A stretch of DNA of 64,000 nucleotides, taken from assembly GCA_029237815.1 (NCBI GenBank), contig JAQZBP010000006.1, forward strand, positions 248,001 to 312,000. The letters run 5' to 3'. This DNA comes from Moraxellaceae bacterium. GTDB lineage: Bacteria; Pseudomonadota; Gammaproteobacteria; Pseudomonadales; Moraxellaceae. A model generated the notes under the pieces. The model saw only the letters and a program-made list of their open reading frames with translations. It did no database searches and was not told the origin of the DNA. This document shows, in pieces, positions 28,851 through 37,500 of the stretch; within the stretch, counting starts at the first letter, position 1; every line of letters starts with the position of its first letter. The position numbers and the translations under genes are program-made.

Positions 28851-29291
28851 CGCAGGTGCCGTGTCGGCCTGCAGCGACGGAACAGGCTGGCAGGGAACCA
28901 AGCGCGGCGGACCGTACTGGATAATGCTGACAAGCGTGGTTGTTTGCCAAGGGGATGACGGGCCCTCACCCTCCGTCAGGCCGGAGAGCAGGGCGGTGGC
29001 ATCGACTTCCAGCCCACAGCGGGAGACGAGGTCGATGCTTTCCTGCAGACCTTGTACGTGAAGCAGCGCCAAGGCGTGCTCTGGATTTGCTACACCTACC
29101 CTCTTGCTTGAGCCTGTGGCTGTGAAATACAGCTCGCCGTCTTCGAAGAGGCCAAACCGGCCCGTGGCTTTTACCTGCCCCGAATAGGGCGACTCACCGT
29201 CCACGGTGTGCGAATGCCGCATGCCCTGCTTTAGCTCCTGCGCAAGGGCCTGGCTGGTCAGGATGAGGAGAAGGAAAAGAATGCGGACCAT
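28815..29291 (-). CDS. Exported protein of unknown function (cassette gene)
   Basis: A 158-residue protein with signal peptide VRILFLLLILTSQALAQE. Mature cysteines are in SRCGLEVD and LVPCQPV. It ends in a Pro/Ala/Ser-rich tail (SLQADTAPAAPKSQAGSTRP) that lies over the attC, so the tail may be cassette-specific. An upstream ATG at 29336 belongs to the attC on its right and is not used. No family recognised. Confidence 0.72.
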   Translation of the reverse strand: MVRILFLLLILTSQALAQELKQGMRHSHTVDGESPYSGQVKATGRFGLFEDGELYFTATGSSKRVGVANPEHALALLHVQGLQESIDLVSRCGLEVDATALLSGLTEGEGPSSPWQTTTLVSIIQYGPPRLVPCQPVPSLQADTAPAAPKSQAGSTRP

Positions 29292-29296
29292 TTTTA

Positions 29297-29354
29297 GCCA
29301 GCCGGTGGAGTCAAGTGGCGCCGCCAACAGCGCCATTTGAACGATGGGTCAGGC
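29297..29354 (-). repeat. attC site of the 29349-29609 cassette
   Basis: AGCCGGTGGAGTCAAGTGGCGC pairs with GCGCCATTTGAACGATGGGTCAGG. The arms CAAGTGGCGC/GCGCCATTTG are clearly complementary. Confidence 0.75.
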
Positions 29355-29609
29355 ATTGCTCGCGCCTTTCGCCTTCTTGTACCGCCGCTCCTGGAGATAC
29401 CACATGAACGCTCCGAAGGCGGTGCCGCCGCAAAGCCAGACAATTGCTTGCCCTAACAGGAACATCGGGGTTTTAGGATCATCAAGAACGAAGAAGGCCA
29501 TGGCAATGAACATGGCAACGCCATAGCCAAGCACACCGTTCAAGAGAATGAACCGGCCCATCCCCTGCGCCTGCGCTATTTCCCACTGTTCCATTTCCTT
29601 GGGCTTCAT
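29349..29609 (-). CDS. Small two-helix membrane protein (cassette gene)
   Basis: An 86-residue protein: polar helix (KEMEQWEIAQAQGMGR), two membrane helices (about 18-40 and 48-68), then a basic tail (QERRYKKAKG). The charge distribution puts both ends in the cytoplasm. Ribosome site not distinctive. Family not recognised. Confidence 0.72.
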   Translation of the reverse strand: MKPKEMEQWEIAQAQGMGRFILLNGVLGYGVAMFIAMAFFVLDDPKTPMFLLGQAIVWLCGGTAFGAFMWYLQERRYKKAKGASNA

Positions 29610-29613
29610 ATCT

Positions 29614-29700
29614 CACTACCTGGCGTGAAGTTCAGGGGCGCGCCGCCGCGGGTTGCGACGGGAAATGCCCAGGATGCGCATCTCCAGGATGCAGGGTCAG
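29614..29700 (-). repeat. Degenerate attC site of the 29697-30017 cassette
   Basis: CACTACCTGGCGTGAAGTTCAGG is a plausible left arm in the expected position, followed by a GGCGCGCC-rich stem. The match to the consensus is weak. Confidence 0.45.
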
Positions 29701-30017
29701 GAGGCGCGGCGACGGCGCTTGCGCGCCAAGGGGCGTGCTTTGCCCTCTACGATGGTAACCGCGGCCAGGCACAGTGAGTGTCCGGCGGAACTGGCGGAGC
29801 CTTTTGCGTGAAGCTCCCCTGCCAGGTCGAAAATGGATGTCAGCGTGTGGCGCGGCACGACTTTAATGGCGTCTGCAACCGCCTCCTCGCCAAACAGGCG
29901 GAGTTCCTCACAAATGGCCTCTCGGGTTGCAGCCACCCTCGGTATCCGCGACTTGGGTGCCGCCTCGAGGTCATCTAGCGCCGCGCTCAACATTTCCTTT
30001 AAGCCAGCCGGATACAT
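29697..30017 (-). CDS. Small cytoplasmic protein of unknown function (cassette gene)
   Basis: A 106-residue protein without signal peptide or membrane segment. It is helical, Ala/Glu-rich, and ends in a very basic tail (KARPLARKRRRRAS) that could contact nucleic acid. I recognise no family. It is the first cassette of the array in the direction of transcription, so in a functional integron it would be closest to the missing attI. Confidence 0.65.
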   Translation of the reverse strand: MYPAGLKEMLSAALDDLEAAPKSRIPRVAATREAICEELRLFGEEAVADAIKVVPRHTLTSIFDLAGELHAKGSASSAGHSLCLAAVTIVEGKARPLARKRRRRAS

Positions 30018-30022
30018 ATTCG

Positions 30023-30072
30023 TGCCCCTTAACCCTGGAGTTAAGTCCGTGAACTCGGACCACTTCCGTGAA
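30023..30072 (-). repeat. Rightmost attC-like site of the first array
   Basis: CCCTTAACCCTGGAGTTAAGTCCG with hairpin GTCCG-TGAACT-CGGAC. It lies upstream of the first cassette gene, where an attI or the attC of a lost cassette would be. No integrase follows. Confidence 0.65.
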
Positions 30073-30180
30073 GCCTTTCCCAGGCCATGCAGCCCTTAAT
30101 CTTTCATATTCGACCAGGGCTACATAGCCCCCCCGGCCGGGACAGTCACCCGAACGCGGGCCAGCGGCCCCCGGGCAGGC

Positions 30181-31230
30181 TCACTCCCCCGCCAGCGCCG
30201 CCTCGCGCGAATACGGCGCATTCCGGTTCTGGCTGGGGCTCGCCCCCGTGATCTTGCGCACCAGCCGGCGCAAGGCCGTCGGGTCGCGGTAGCCCACCGC
30301 CTCCGCCACCTGCTCGATGGTCATGCGGCTGTTCTCGAGCAGCGCGCGGGCCCGCCGGAAGCGCACGCTCTGGATGAGCGCCGAGGTGCTCTTGCCGGTG
30401 GCCCGGCGCACATGCCGGCCCAGGGTGCGGTCCGACATGCAGAACTCGGCGGCCAGCGCCTCCACCGAAGGCACGTCCGGCAGCGCCTCCTCGATGCGCC
30501 GCGTCAGCCGGCTCACCAGCTCGTCGCCGCTCGCCAGCATCTCGGGAACGATGAAGGGCGCCTGCTGCGCCACGCGTCCATCAATCAGCAGCAGGCGGGA
30601 GACGGCGGTCACGAGCTCGCTGCCGAAGCGCTCGCGCAGCAGATGCACCATGAGCTCGGTCTGCGCAAACGCGGCGCCGGAGGTCACCACCTGGCCGTCG
30701 GCGCAGACCATGCGGTCGGTGTCGACGCGGCAGGTGGGCTCCATCTTCTGCAGCACCGGGCCCAGCCACCAGGTGGTGGTCACGGTCTTGTGCGGCAGCA
30801 GGCCTGCCGCCTGCAGCAGGAACACCGCCGAGCAGGCGGCGGCGATGCGGCCGCCGCCGTCCACGTGGCGCCGGATTCGCCGCGCCATCTCGATGATGTC
30901 CGGGTCCTGCAGCCGGCGGTCGACATCCGCCGCCGTGTTGAGGCCGAGGCCCGCGGTAATCCAGACGGAGCGGTCGTTGCGCTCGCGCTGTGGCAGCCGG
31001 GTCGTGTCGATGCTGAAGCCGCCCTGCAGCGGCACGACGCCGCCGTTAAGGGAGCAGATCCGCCAGCGCGGGCGGGAGACGCCGACGCTGGCCGCCACGG
31101 CCTCGGCCGTCATCAGCACATCGCGGCTCACCGACACGCCGGTGGGGAACTGCCCGGGGAGGACCAGGATGGTGAAATCGTGCACTGTCGGAAAAGTCCC
31201 TGAAGCTGTCGAATCAGACGCTCCGATCAT
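30181..31230 (-). CDS. GlxA-type AraC family transcriptional regulator
   Basis: A 349-residue regulator. The N-terminal 200 residues have the DJ-1/PfpI-like fold (FTILVLPGQFPTGVSVSRD; nucleophile-elbow-like AAACSAVFLLQAAGLL). The C-terminal third is a double helix-turn-helix AraC domain (AEFCMSDRTLGRHVRRATG, then MTIEQVAEAVGYRDPTALRRL). Start at 31230 is preferred over 31281. It is divergent from the GST operon with a 49-base spacer, so it probably controls that operon and itself. Effector unknown. Confidence 0.9.
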   Translation of the reverse strand: MIGASDSTASGTFPTVHDFTILVLPGQFPTGVSVSRDVLMTAEAVAASVGVSRPRWRICSLNGGVVPLQGGFSIDTTRLPQRERNDRSVWITAGLGLNTAADVDRRLQDPDIIEMARRIRRHVDGGGRIAAACSAVFLLQAAGLLPHKTVTTTWWLGPVLQKMEPTCRVDTDRMVCADGQVVTSGAAFAQTELMVHLLRERFGSELVTAVSRLLLIDGRVAQQAPFIVPEMLASGDELVSRLTRRIEEALPDVPSVEALAAEFCMSDRTLGRHVRRATGKSTSALIQSVRFRRARALLENSRMTIEQVAEAVGYRDPTALRRLVRKITGASPSQNRNAPYSREAALAGE

Positions 31231-31279
31231 GCCGAGGCCGGTGCTGTAATGGCAAGCATCCGCACCGGAGGCGCCCGCC

Positions 31280-31864
31280 ATGCAGCTCTACCACACCCCG
31301 CATTCGCATTTCTCGCGCAAGGTCCGGATCCTGCTCGAGGGGCTGGGGATTGCCGTGGAGCTGGTGAACGCCGGCGACACCGCCCGGCAGGAACCCTCGC
31401 GCTTCGGCCACAGCCCGCTGCTGCGCGTGCCGGTGCTGCGCGACGGCGAGGACTGGGTTTTCGACTCGGACGTGATTTCCGCCCACCTGGTCCGCACCCG
31501 CGATCCGGCGGACCGCTTCGGCGTGCTGCGCCACGACCTGCCGGGGCTCAATGCGCGCTCCGTCATGAACGGCGTCATGGCGGCAGAGGTGGAGCTGATC
31601 CTGGCCGCGCGCACCGGCCTCGACACGCGCGGACAGCCGCGCTTCGACAAGGCGCGCCAGGTGATCGCCGCGGGGCTGGCATGGCTGGAGGGGCAGGAGG
31701 CGCTGTTTGCCGGCGAACCCGACTACCTGTCCTTCCACCTCGTCTGCCTGTGGGAGCACCTGCATCGCTACGGCCACTTTCCGCCGCTCGCGCTGCCGCA
31801 GCTGGCGCGGCACGCGGCGCGCGTCGGCGAATTGCCTATCGTGGCCGCCACGCGGGCCGCGTGA
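31280..31864 (+). CDS. Glutathione S-transferase family protein
   Basis: A 194-residue protein. The thioredoxin-like N-terminal domain begins LYHTPHSHFSRKVRILLEGLGI, where a Ser of SHFSRK is the probable glutathione-activating residue, with LRVPVLRDGEDWVFDSDVISAHL following. The C-terminal helical domain ends FPPLALPQLARHAARVGELP. It is the first gene of a four-gene operon divergent from the AraC gene. Substrate unknown. Confidence 0.88.
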   Translation: MQLYHTPHSHFSRKVRILLEGLGIAVELVNAGDTARQEPSRFGHSPLLRVPVLRDGEDWVFDSDVISAHLVRTRDPADRFGVLRHDLPGLNARSVMNGVMAAEVELILAARTGLDTRGQPRFDKARQVIAAGLAWLEGQEALFAGEPDYLSFHLVCLWEHLHRYGHFPPLALPQLARHAARVGELPIVAATRAA

Positions 31865-31908
31865 GGCGCCCTGCCCTTCCGCTATCAACCCATAAAGGAG
31901 AGACACGA

Positions 31909-32301
31909 ATGCAGCCCCTGACCGACAGCGCCGCACAGGCCTTTGCCCGCGCATGGGTGGCGGCGTGGAATGCCCACGACATCGAGCGCGTGCTCGCCCA
32001 CTACGCCGAGGATGTCGAGTTCCAGTCGCCGTTCATTGCCGTCTTCACCGGTGACGCGTCGGGCTGCCTGCAGGGCAAGACCGCGCTGCGCGCCTACTGG
32101 GGCGCCGCGCTGCAGAAACTGCCTGACCTGCGCTTCGAGCTCCTCGATGTGCTGGTCGGGGCCGGATCGCTGACCTTGTACTACCGCGGCCACCGCGGCC
32201 TTGTGGCGGAGACCTTCCTGTTCGGGGCGGGCGGCCAGGTGCAGCGCGCCACGGCCTGTTATTCCATCGGCCTGGCCGGCACCAACGGGAGCGCGACATG
32301 A
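31909..32301 (+). CDS. SnoaL/NTF2-like protein
   Basis: A 130-residue protein of the NTF2 fold: FARAWVAAWNAHDIERVLAHYAEDVEFQSP, then LQGKTALRAYWGAALQKLPDLRFEL, and YYRGHRGL. Proteins of this fold bind small molecules or catalyse isomerisations; the reaction is not predictable. Ribosome site AAAGGAGAGACACGA. It overlaps the next gene by four bases (ATGA at 32298), so they are translationally coupled. Confidence 0.85.
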   Translation: MQPLTDSAAQAFARAWVAAWNAHDIERVLAHYAEDVEFQSPFIAVFTGDASGCLQGKTALRAYWGAALQKLPDLRFELLDVLVGAGSLTLYYRGHRGLVAETFLFGAGGQVQRATACYSIGLAGTNGSAT

Positions 32302-32720
32302 GCACGGCGTTCTATCTGCCCATGGTGGGCCTCGCGACGCTCACGCTCGTGGTGTGGGCCCTGGCCGTGCAGCGGCGCGTGCGCGAGATCCGCGTGCGAC
32401 GCATTCCGCTGCGGTCGCTGGCGCATGCCCGGGACGTGGCCACGGCGCTCGAGGATTGCCGGGCCATGGACAACTTCAACAACCTGCTGCAGGTGCCGGT
32501 GCTGTTCTATGCCGTGTGCCTCGTGCTCGCGCAAACCGGGCAGGACGGCCCGCTGTTCGTGGCGGGCGCCTGGGGCTTTGTGCTGCTGCGCGTGGTGCAC
32601 AGTGCCATCCAGGTGGGTGCGAATCGTGTGCCGCAGCGCTTCTATGCCTGGATGGCGAGCACGCTCGTGCTGTTCGGGCTCTGGGCGGGACTGGCCGTGC
32701 AACTGCTGTCGAACGCGTGA
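32298..32720 (+). CDS. MAPEG family membrane protein
   Basis: A 140-residue protein with four membrane helices. The MAPEG motif is recognisable in the block RAMDNFNNLLQVPVLFYA near residue 56 (Asn/Arg/Glu-rich loop and helix), and VVHSAIQVGANRVPQRF follows. Eukaryotic members are glutathione-dependent (leukotriene, microsomal GST); its place in one operon with a GST fits glutathione-linked detoxification. Start overlaps the upstream stop. Confidence 0.87.
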   Translation: MSTAFYLPMVGLATLTLVVWALAVQRRVREIRVRRIPLRSLAHARDVATALEDCRAMDNFNNLLQVPVLFYAVCLVLAQTGQDGPLFVAGAWGFVLLRVVHSAIQVGANRVPQRFYAWMASTLVLFGLWAGLAVQLLSNA

Positions 32721-32732
32721 AGGAGAGAGGTC

Positions 32733-33218
32733 ATGACAGGTGATACCGCGGAGCTTCCCCTGGCGCTGGTGGCGCGCGAGGCGCCGCCCAATCGCGTCGC
32801 CTCGCAGCTGCCGCCGCCGCTGGGCGCCCGCTTCGAGAAGCGGGAACGGCGGCGGCTCGGCGACCTGTTCGGGCTGACCAACTTCGGCGTCAACCTGACG
32901 CGCATCGCGCCCGGCGGGCAGTCGGCGTTCCTGCACGCGCATGCGCGGCAGGACGAGTTCGTGTACGTGGTGGAGGGCCGGCCGACGCTGGTCACGAGCG
33001 ACGGGCGGGTGGCGATGGCGCCGGGCATGTGCGCGGGCTTCAAGGCCGGCAGCGGGCGCGCGCATTACCTGCTGAACGAGACCGACAGCGACGTGTGGTA
33101 TCTGGAAGTCGGGGACCGCACGCCGGGGGACAGTGCGCGCTATCCGGAGGACGATCTGCAGGGGCGGATGGTGGATGGGGGCTGGGTGTTTACGCGGAAG
33201 GACGGGTCGGCGCTGTAG
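32733..33218 (+). CDS. Cupin domain protein
   Basis: A 161-residue protein with a cupin core: GGQSAFLHAHARQDEFVYVVEGRPTLV carries the two His and Glu of motif 1, and GMCAGFKAGSGRAHYLLN stands for motif 2. It ends DGGWVFTRKDGSAL. Cupins can be metal enzymes or sensors; substrate unknown. It is the last gene of the divergent operon. The start has GGAGAGAGGTC upstream. Confidence 0.87.
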   Translation: MTGDTAELPLALVAREAPPNRVASQLPPPLGARFEKRERRRLGDLFGLTNFGVNLTRIAPGGQSAFLHAHARQDEFVYVVEGRPTLVTSDGRVAMAPGMCAGFKAGSGRAHYLLNETDSDVWYLEVGDRTPGDSARYPEDDLQGRMVDGGWVFTRKDGSAL

Positions 33219-33307
33219 GTGTGACGTAGGTGAGAAACAAGCATATCGAATTGCTGCTGCTAACTATGCACTGGGGGATACAGTCACGAATCCTTGATAC
33301 CACCTTG

Positions 33308-34276
33308 TTAACTCAGACCAATTAACTCATATATTTTTAGGAGTTCTTGCTCGCACGCAGAGTCCCTGACTTCGCCATTTTCACCAAAAAGGTCAGGCAG
33401 CATATAGCGCCCCTTAACTGTTAAATTAAATTCATTCCTTGATCCGTCCTCCAAAATATCCGTCTTGACTTCATCTACAGTGAAGTAATTGTAGAACTTT
33501 TCCAGTTGCTCGTCGGCCGTTATAAAGCATCCCCTCAAGTACCGGCCAAGCCCCTCTCTGCCGGCCTCTTCTATCATGTGACAGAGTTGCCCAATTCTTT
33601 GAATTGTCTGTATGTCGCCAAGCGCGTTGCTTGGATTGAACTCATTCATGTTCTTCTTGAATTTCATGACCTTCTTGGCAGGTTGGCATCCATAAACACA
33701 AGCAAGAGAGGCAAGTACAACCGGATGAACCCTGGGTATTCCCAATCTGGTCGCCTCTTCGCAAATGGACTCGGCGACCTGAAACCTCCTTTCACTAGCA
33801 ACCGGATTATAGATTTTGGAGCAATTCACAAACCTCAAGAACTCGTGGTAGCTCTCACCCAGCAGCTCCGGATGTACGCCATTCAACTCTCGAATGTACG
33901 AGAACACGAACTCCCTAGGCTCTTGGAGTATTGCTCTCTCAAAGAATGCCTCAATAGCATCCATGTCTCTGGAGGCTTCGTCTAAAAGCTGATCAACGGT
34001 CCATCTGGTTTGCTGGTTGCTTGCCTTCTCCATCAGAGCAGGAAAGTAAGAAATTGCGTTATGCGCAAGATCAATGCGGCGCAACAACGCGGCGTAATGA
34101 TCGCCGACAGCGTCCTCGCCCTCACCCTTAGAGAGCCGCGTTTTAATTCGGCTAATTGAGCAAATGTCGAGAAAGTAGACGGTCGGAATTGATTCATTCC
34201 AGGCCACAAGGGCGTTTATTCCATCTTGGTTTTCCGGCGTAACTGGAATGCTGATAGTGAATTTTCCTTTCATCAT
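33308..34276 (-). CDS. PIN-like domain protein of unknown function
   Basis: A 322-residue protein coded by clearly AT-richer DNA than its surroundings, a sign of transfer. The start VYFLDICSI places an Asp (D37) at the end of a first strand as in PIN nucleases. Later acidic residues lie in NALGDIQTIQRIG (D221) and GCFITADEQLEKF (D255), the usual places for the metal cluster. This PIN-fold reading is my inference from motif spacing and needs a profile search. If correct it is an RNase and a plausible effector next to the lipase-STAND gene, which ends upstream 233 bases away on the same strand. Confidence 0.55.
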   Translation of the reverse strand: MMKGKFTISIPVTPENQDGINALVAWNESIPTVYFLDICSISRIKTRLSKGEGEDAVGDHYAALLRRIDLAHNAISYFPALMEKASNQQTRWTVDQLLDEASRDMDAIEAFFERAILQEPREFVFSYIRELNGVHPELLGESYHEFLRFVNCSKIYNPVASERRFQVAESICEEATRLGIPRVHPVVLASLACVYGCQPAKKVMKFKKNMNEFNPSNALGDIQTIQRIGQLCHMIEEAGREGLGRYLRGCFITADEQLEKFYNYFTVDEVKTDILEDGSRNEFNLTVKGRYMLPDLFGENGEVRDSACEQELLKIYELIGLS

Positions 34277-34509
34277 AATGCCCTAATTGAACCGATTGTC
34301 TTTCACAAAAATAATCAAGGCATTTCCATTTTACTCAGTACGCGCTCTAAATAAATGCTGCCGCCCTAATAGTATTTCAGCTTTGCACCTACATTAGCGC
34401 GGCCAGAGAATGACGCCAGTTAGCACTCCGTCTTTATGGGACCGGCCTTTAGGGTGTCAAGGGGCTCTCTCAAATATCAATGCCCCCTTAACAAAATTTG
34501 AGACTTCGT
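34277..34509. other. AT-rich gap between the PIN-like and lipase-STAND genes
   Basis: This 233-base stretch has no convincing gene. Its base composition is low in GC, so it belongs to the same acquired island. A promoter for the PIN-like gene may be here but I cannot define it. Confidence 0.4.
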
Positions 34510-37500
34510 TTACCTCGCAAGCTCCTGTAGCCGCGATGACTTGCGTGCCCTGGACTGCGATCTCCGCCGAACTGGTGCACGAGCGCTATTTCCAACCGGA
34601 GTCCGCTTATCTAAATCCAGAGTCATCTCTCTTGCCTGTGGCATGTTGAATTCCAACATACGCTCGAAGAGCGCCGACCCGGCTGATCGCTCAACCGCAC
34701 CCATGTCTTGAAGCTGCAGCGCAATATCCAGTAACCACTCTGTGCTCAAGTACCAGGATGTTGCGATATTTCCCATTTGATCGCCCGCTACGTTCAGCAG
34801 CGCATGGACCACCTGGCAGACTCGCTCAGGCTCTGTCGCCACTATTTTGACAAGCATTTCTGGCAAGCGTTCAGCTCGACCATTTTTCAGCACTTCAGGA
34901 AATGCCACTAGGGCATCTAGGAGCTCTCTAGTCTCGGCATCGGCAGCGAATCCATCATTCACAAATATCGCGGACAGCGCGTTCAGAACGCGATCATCGC
35001 TGCTACGCAGGAGATGAAGTAGAACTGGATGGACTACCGGCCGGCTCATTGGTTCGTGCCACAAATTGGCCACGCTGTGTGCCACGCCCAATGCAGCCGC
35101 TGAAGCAGCATCATTGACGAGGACCGCAACCAGCTCACGGGACCAATCCTCCGCAGGAAAAAGGGCATGTCGCAAGCCGGCCAGCTCCCCCGCTCCCTGG
35201 AGCCCTAATCCGCCCCCTTCGATAATTCCCATCAGCCATCGCTGTGCCGCGACAGCCGAAGCCCATCGAAACGAGCGCGCGACGAAGTTAGCCCAGCCTC
35301 GCCCGTTGACGATGTATGGCGCGCCCGCAACCAAATGATCAACAAGAGCCTCCGCCCTTGAGCGGTCTGCCATCTGCAGATACATCAGTTCGCGCTGAAT
35401 CATTGCCTCCCACACGCGGGACGACTCGACGCGCGCAACATGCCGCTCAAGGATGGAAAGCCAACGATCAAGCCGAGGAGGCTCCGTGGTCAGGCACGCG
35501 GACGTTAGAGCGCTCAACGTAGGATAGTTACCGTTCGGAAGGACATCTATTGATCCATGCCCCCACAAAACTGCCGAGGGATTGTCTTCTGCATCAGTCT
35601 CAATCTCGCTCGAATCTTCAGCCGTACCAAGAACCAACCAACGCTCCATTCGGTCCAACAAATCATCCGGTACAGGGGCCTCTTTGTTTGCAGCGCTCGA
35701 GATTGCATAAGCCGCGTCACGCCGAAAACCGGCGCCAACAAACCCCTTGTCTTCCAATTCGGCTATCAACGAATAGAGTTCTGGCGCTGTCAAGCCAGCC
35801 GGAACCAGTCCGCGCAGAGCACAGGAAACCGGAATCTCATTGCGCCCAGGATCGAGTGCCCTAACGATCCGGAGAACCTTGGCCAGATTGCTCTTGGCCA
35901 GCTCTGCCAATTCACGGCCAGCCTGTATCGCGCCTCCCTTCATGCGATGCCGCGGATGATCCCAAGCCACGTCATCCGTCAGTTCGTTGAATAGGTTCAG
36001 TACATCGGCATCAGCCGCTAGATCCATTTGGGTCGCGTTTACCGGACTTCCAATCCATTGGGCGCCAGAGAAATGCACGTCCTCGCTAGTTAGGCCCGGA
36101 AACGCGCGCTCCTCTTCCTCCACAAGCCTTTGTACGGCCGGACTACTTCGGCCGACTGGTAGCGCTCGAAGCAGTCGCAGCCGATGCTGGCGAGCCCACT
36201 GAAGTCGCTGATGGCGAATGCTTGGATCATCCTGCTGGACCGCATCGCTGTAGTAGCGCCAATCTCGAAGCGCCGACTCCAAGCGAGCATAAGTAGAATC
36301 GTCTATCAGTGGGCAAATAGCCTCAATCAGAGCGACGCTCTCCTTGTGCACATCGGTGTATGGCCCAAGAACCAGCCGGCGAGGATCGCCGAGCAAGTAG
36401 TCGAATACGCATTTCGGTGAGTGTGCAACGACGCGCACGAGACCTACGGCCAAGAATCTGTGCACTAGAAGCAGCTCGGACTGGGAATTCGCCGCCACGA
36501 ACTCCAGATAGCCTTCCGGATCGGAGTCAGCCCAGCCTTGAACACCTAGCTGAACGGATCGCAGTAAGGGGCGCTCATATCGAGCCTCTTCCTCATCTAG
36601 ATCCTGAAACAGCAGCCCACTGCTCTGGCGATAGCCGATCACAAAGCTGGGCGCCTCAGCCGCGCATAGCTCCAGCCCATCTAAAAGTAGCGGCCACAAA
36701 GCAACTACAAAGTCCCGCGGGGAGGCCTCTGCTATAGCGTCCATGTCAGGAAACTGCCGCGCCCCGAGAATTGACTGAACGATCTTAGACGCCCTGGCAG
36801 CAGCCCCTTCATCCTCTGCGGAAGAAGTGGCCAAGGGCGCCGTGGCAGCATTAATCTGACGCTTGATCCATGCCGCAATCAACCTCGGAGCTTCCTTAGG
36901 CAAAGCAGCGCTCACCACACCAGCTAGATTCCCTATGGCCCACTCGGCAATCGAACTTCTCCCAGCAATTAAGATAAGACTGTCTAGCCAATGGCCGGCC
37001 TGCGGCGCGACATCGCCGGCACCCAGCACGCGCCAGCTCAATAAATCTCGATCCTGTTTTGGTAACCAATGCCGGCGCACAAGATCGACAACCGAGTCAG
37101 CGCTGAAGTGCAATGCCTGCCTAAGCATTGGCAAGAGCGCTTGGGCCTGCTCCTCAGGCAAGGACATCAGTCTCGGAAGATGTATTGGAGACAAGATCGC
37201 AAACCAGCCTGGGCTTCCAACGGCAGCCCCAAGGAATCTGGGCAGGAACCATTGATTCATCATCGCTTGCTCCACGAGCCGTCGCTCCGCAGGCATCGGC
37301 GCTGATTGCAACCCCAGAAACTCAATCAACAACATCTTCAAATGGGGGCGAAGATTGGCGGCCCATAGTCGGTCAATCTCGACGCCATACTCTTCTGGGC
37401 TTGCGCCTCGAAAATACCCGAGCGCATGCCACAACTGTGGTCGAATACGTAGGCTACCTTGTTGAGCTCGCACCGTTTCGGTAAGGCTGCCCCTCTCATC

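Larger units (their letters stand above)
19860..30075 (-). mobile_element. Integron cassette array without integrase (CALIN)
   Basis: About 20 short minus-strand genes are separated by sites of the form GCCYAAC-GTTGGAGTTAAG-(hairpin)-GTTAGCC. Read on the minus strand these give the attC layout RYYYAAC ... GTTRRRY, each following the stop codon of a gene. Several are near perfect (26364, 26853, 28011, 24371). No integron integrase gene or attI site is visible in the window, so by definition this is a cluster of attC sites lacking an integrase. Gene orientation implies that an integrase end, if one existed, lay on the right. Most products are exported or small membrane proteins; two are VOC-fold enzymes. 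Confidence 0.88.

Noticed and set aside
19860-30075. CRISPR array
   Set aside because: The repeats are separated by whole genes and are not exact short direct repeats with similar spacers.
30066-30180. An integron integrase or attI next to the array
   Set aside because: No integrase motifs (tyrosine recombinase boxes) are seen in any frame on either side; the neighbour is an AraC regulator.
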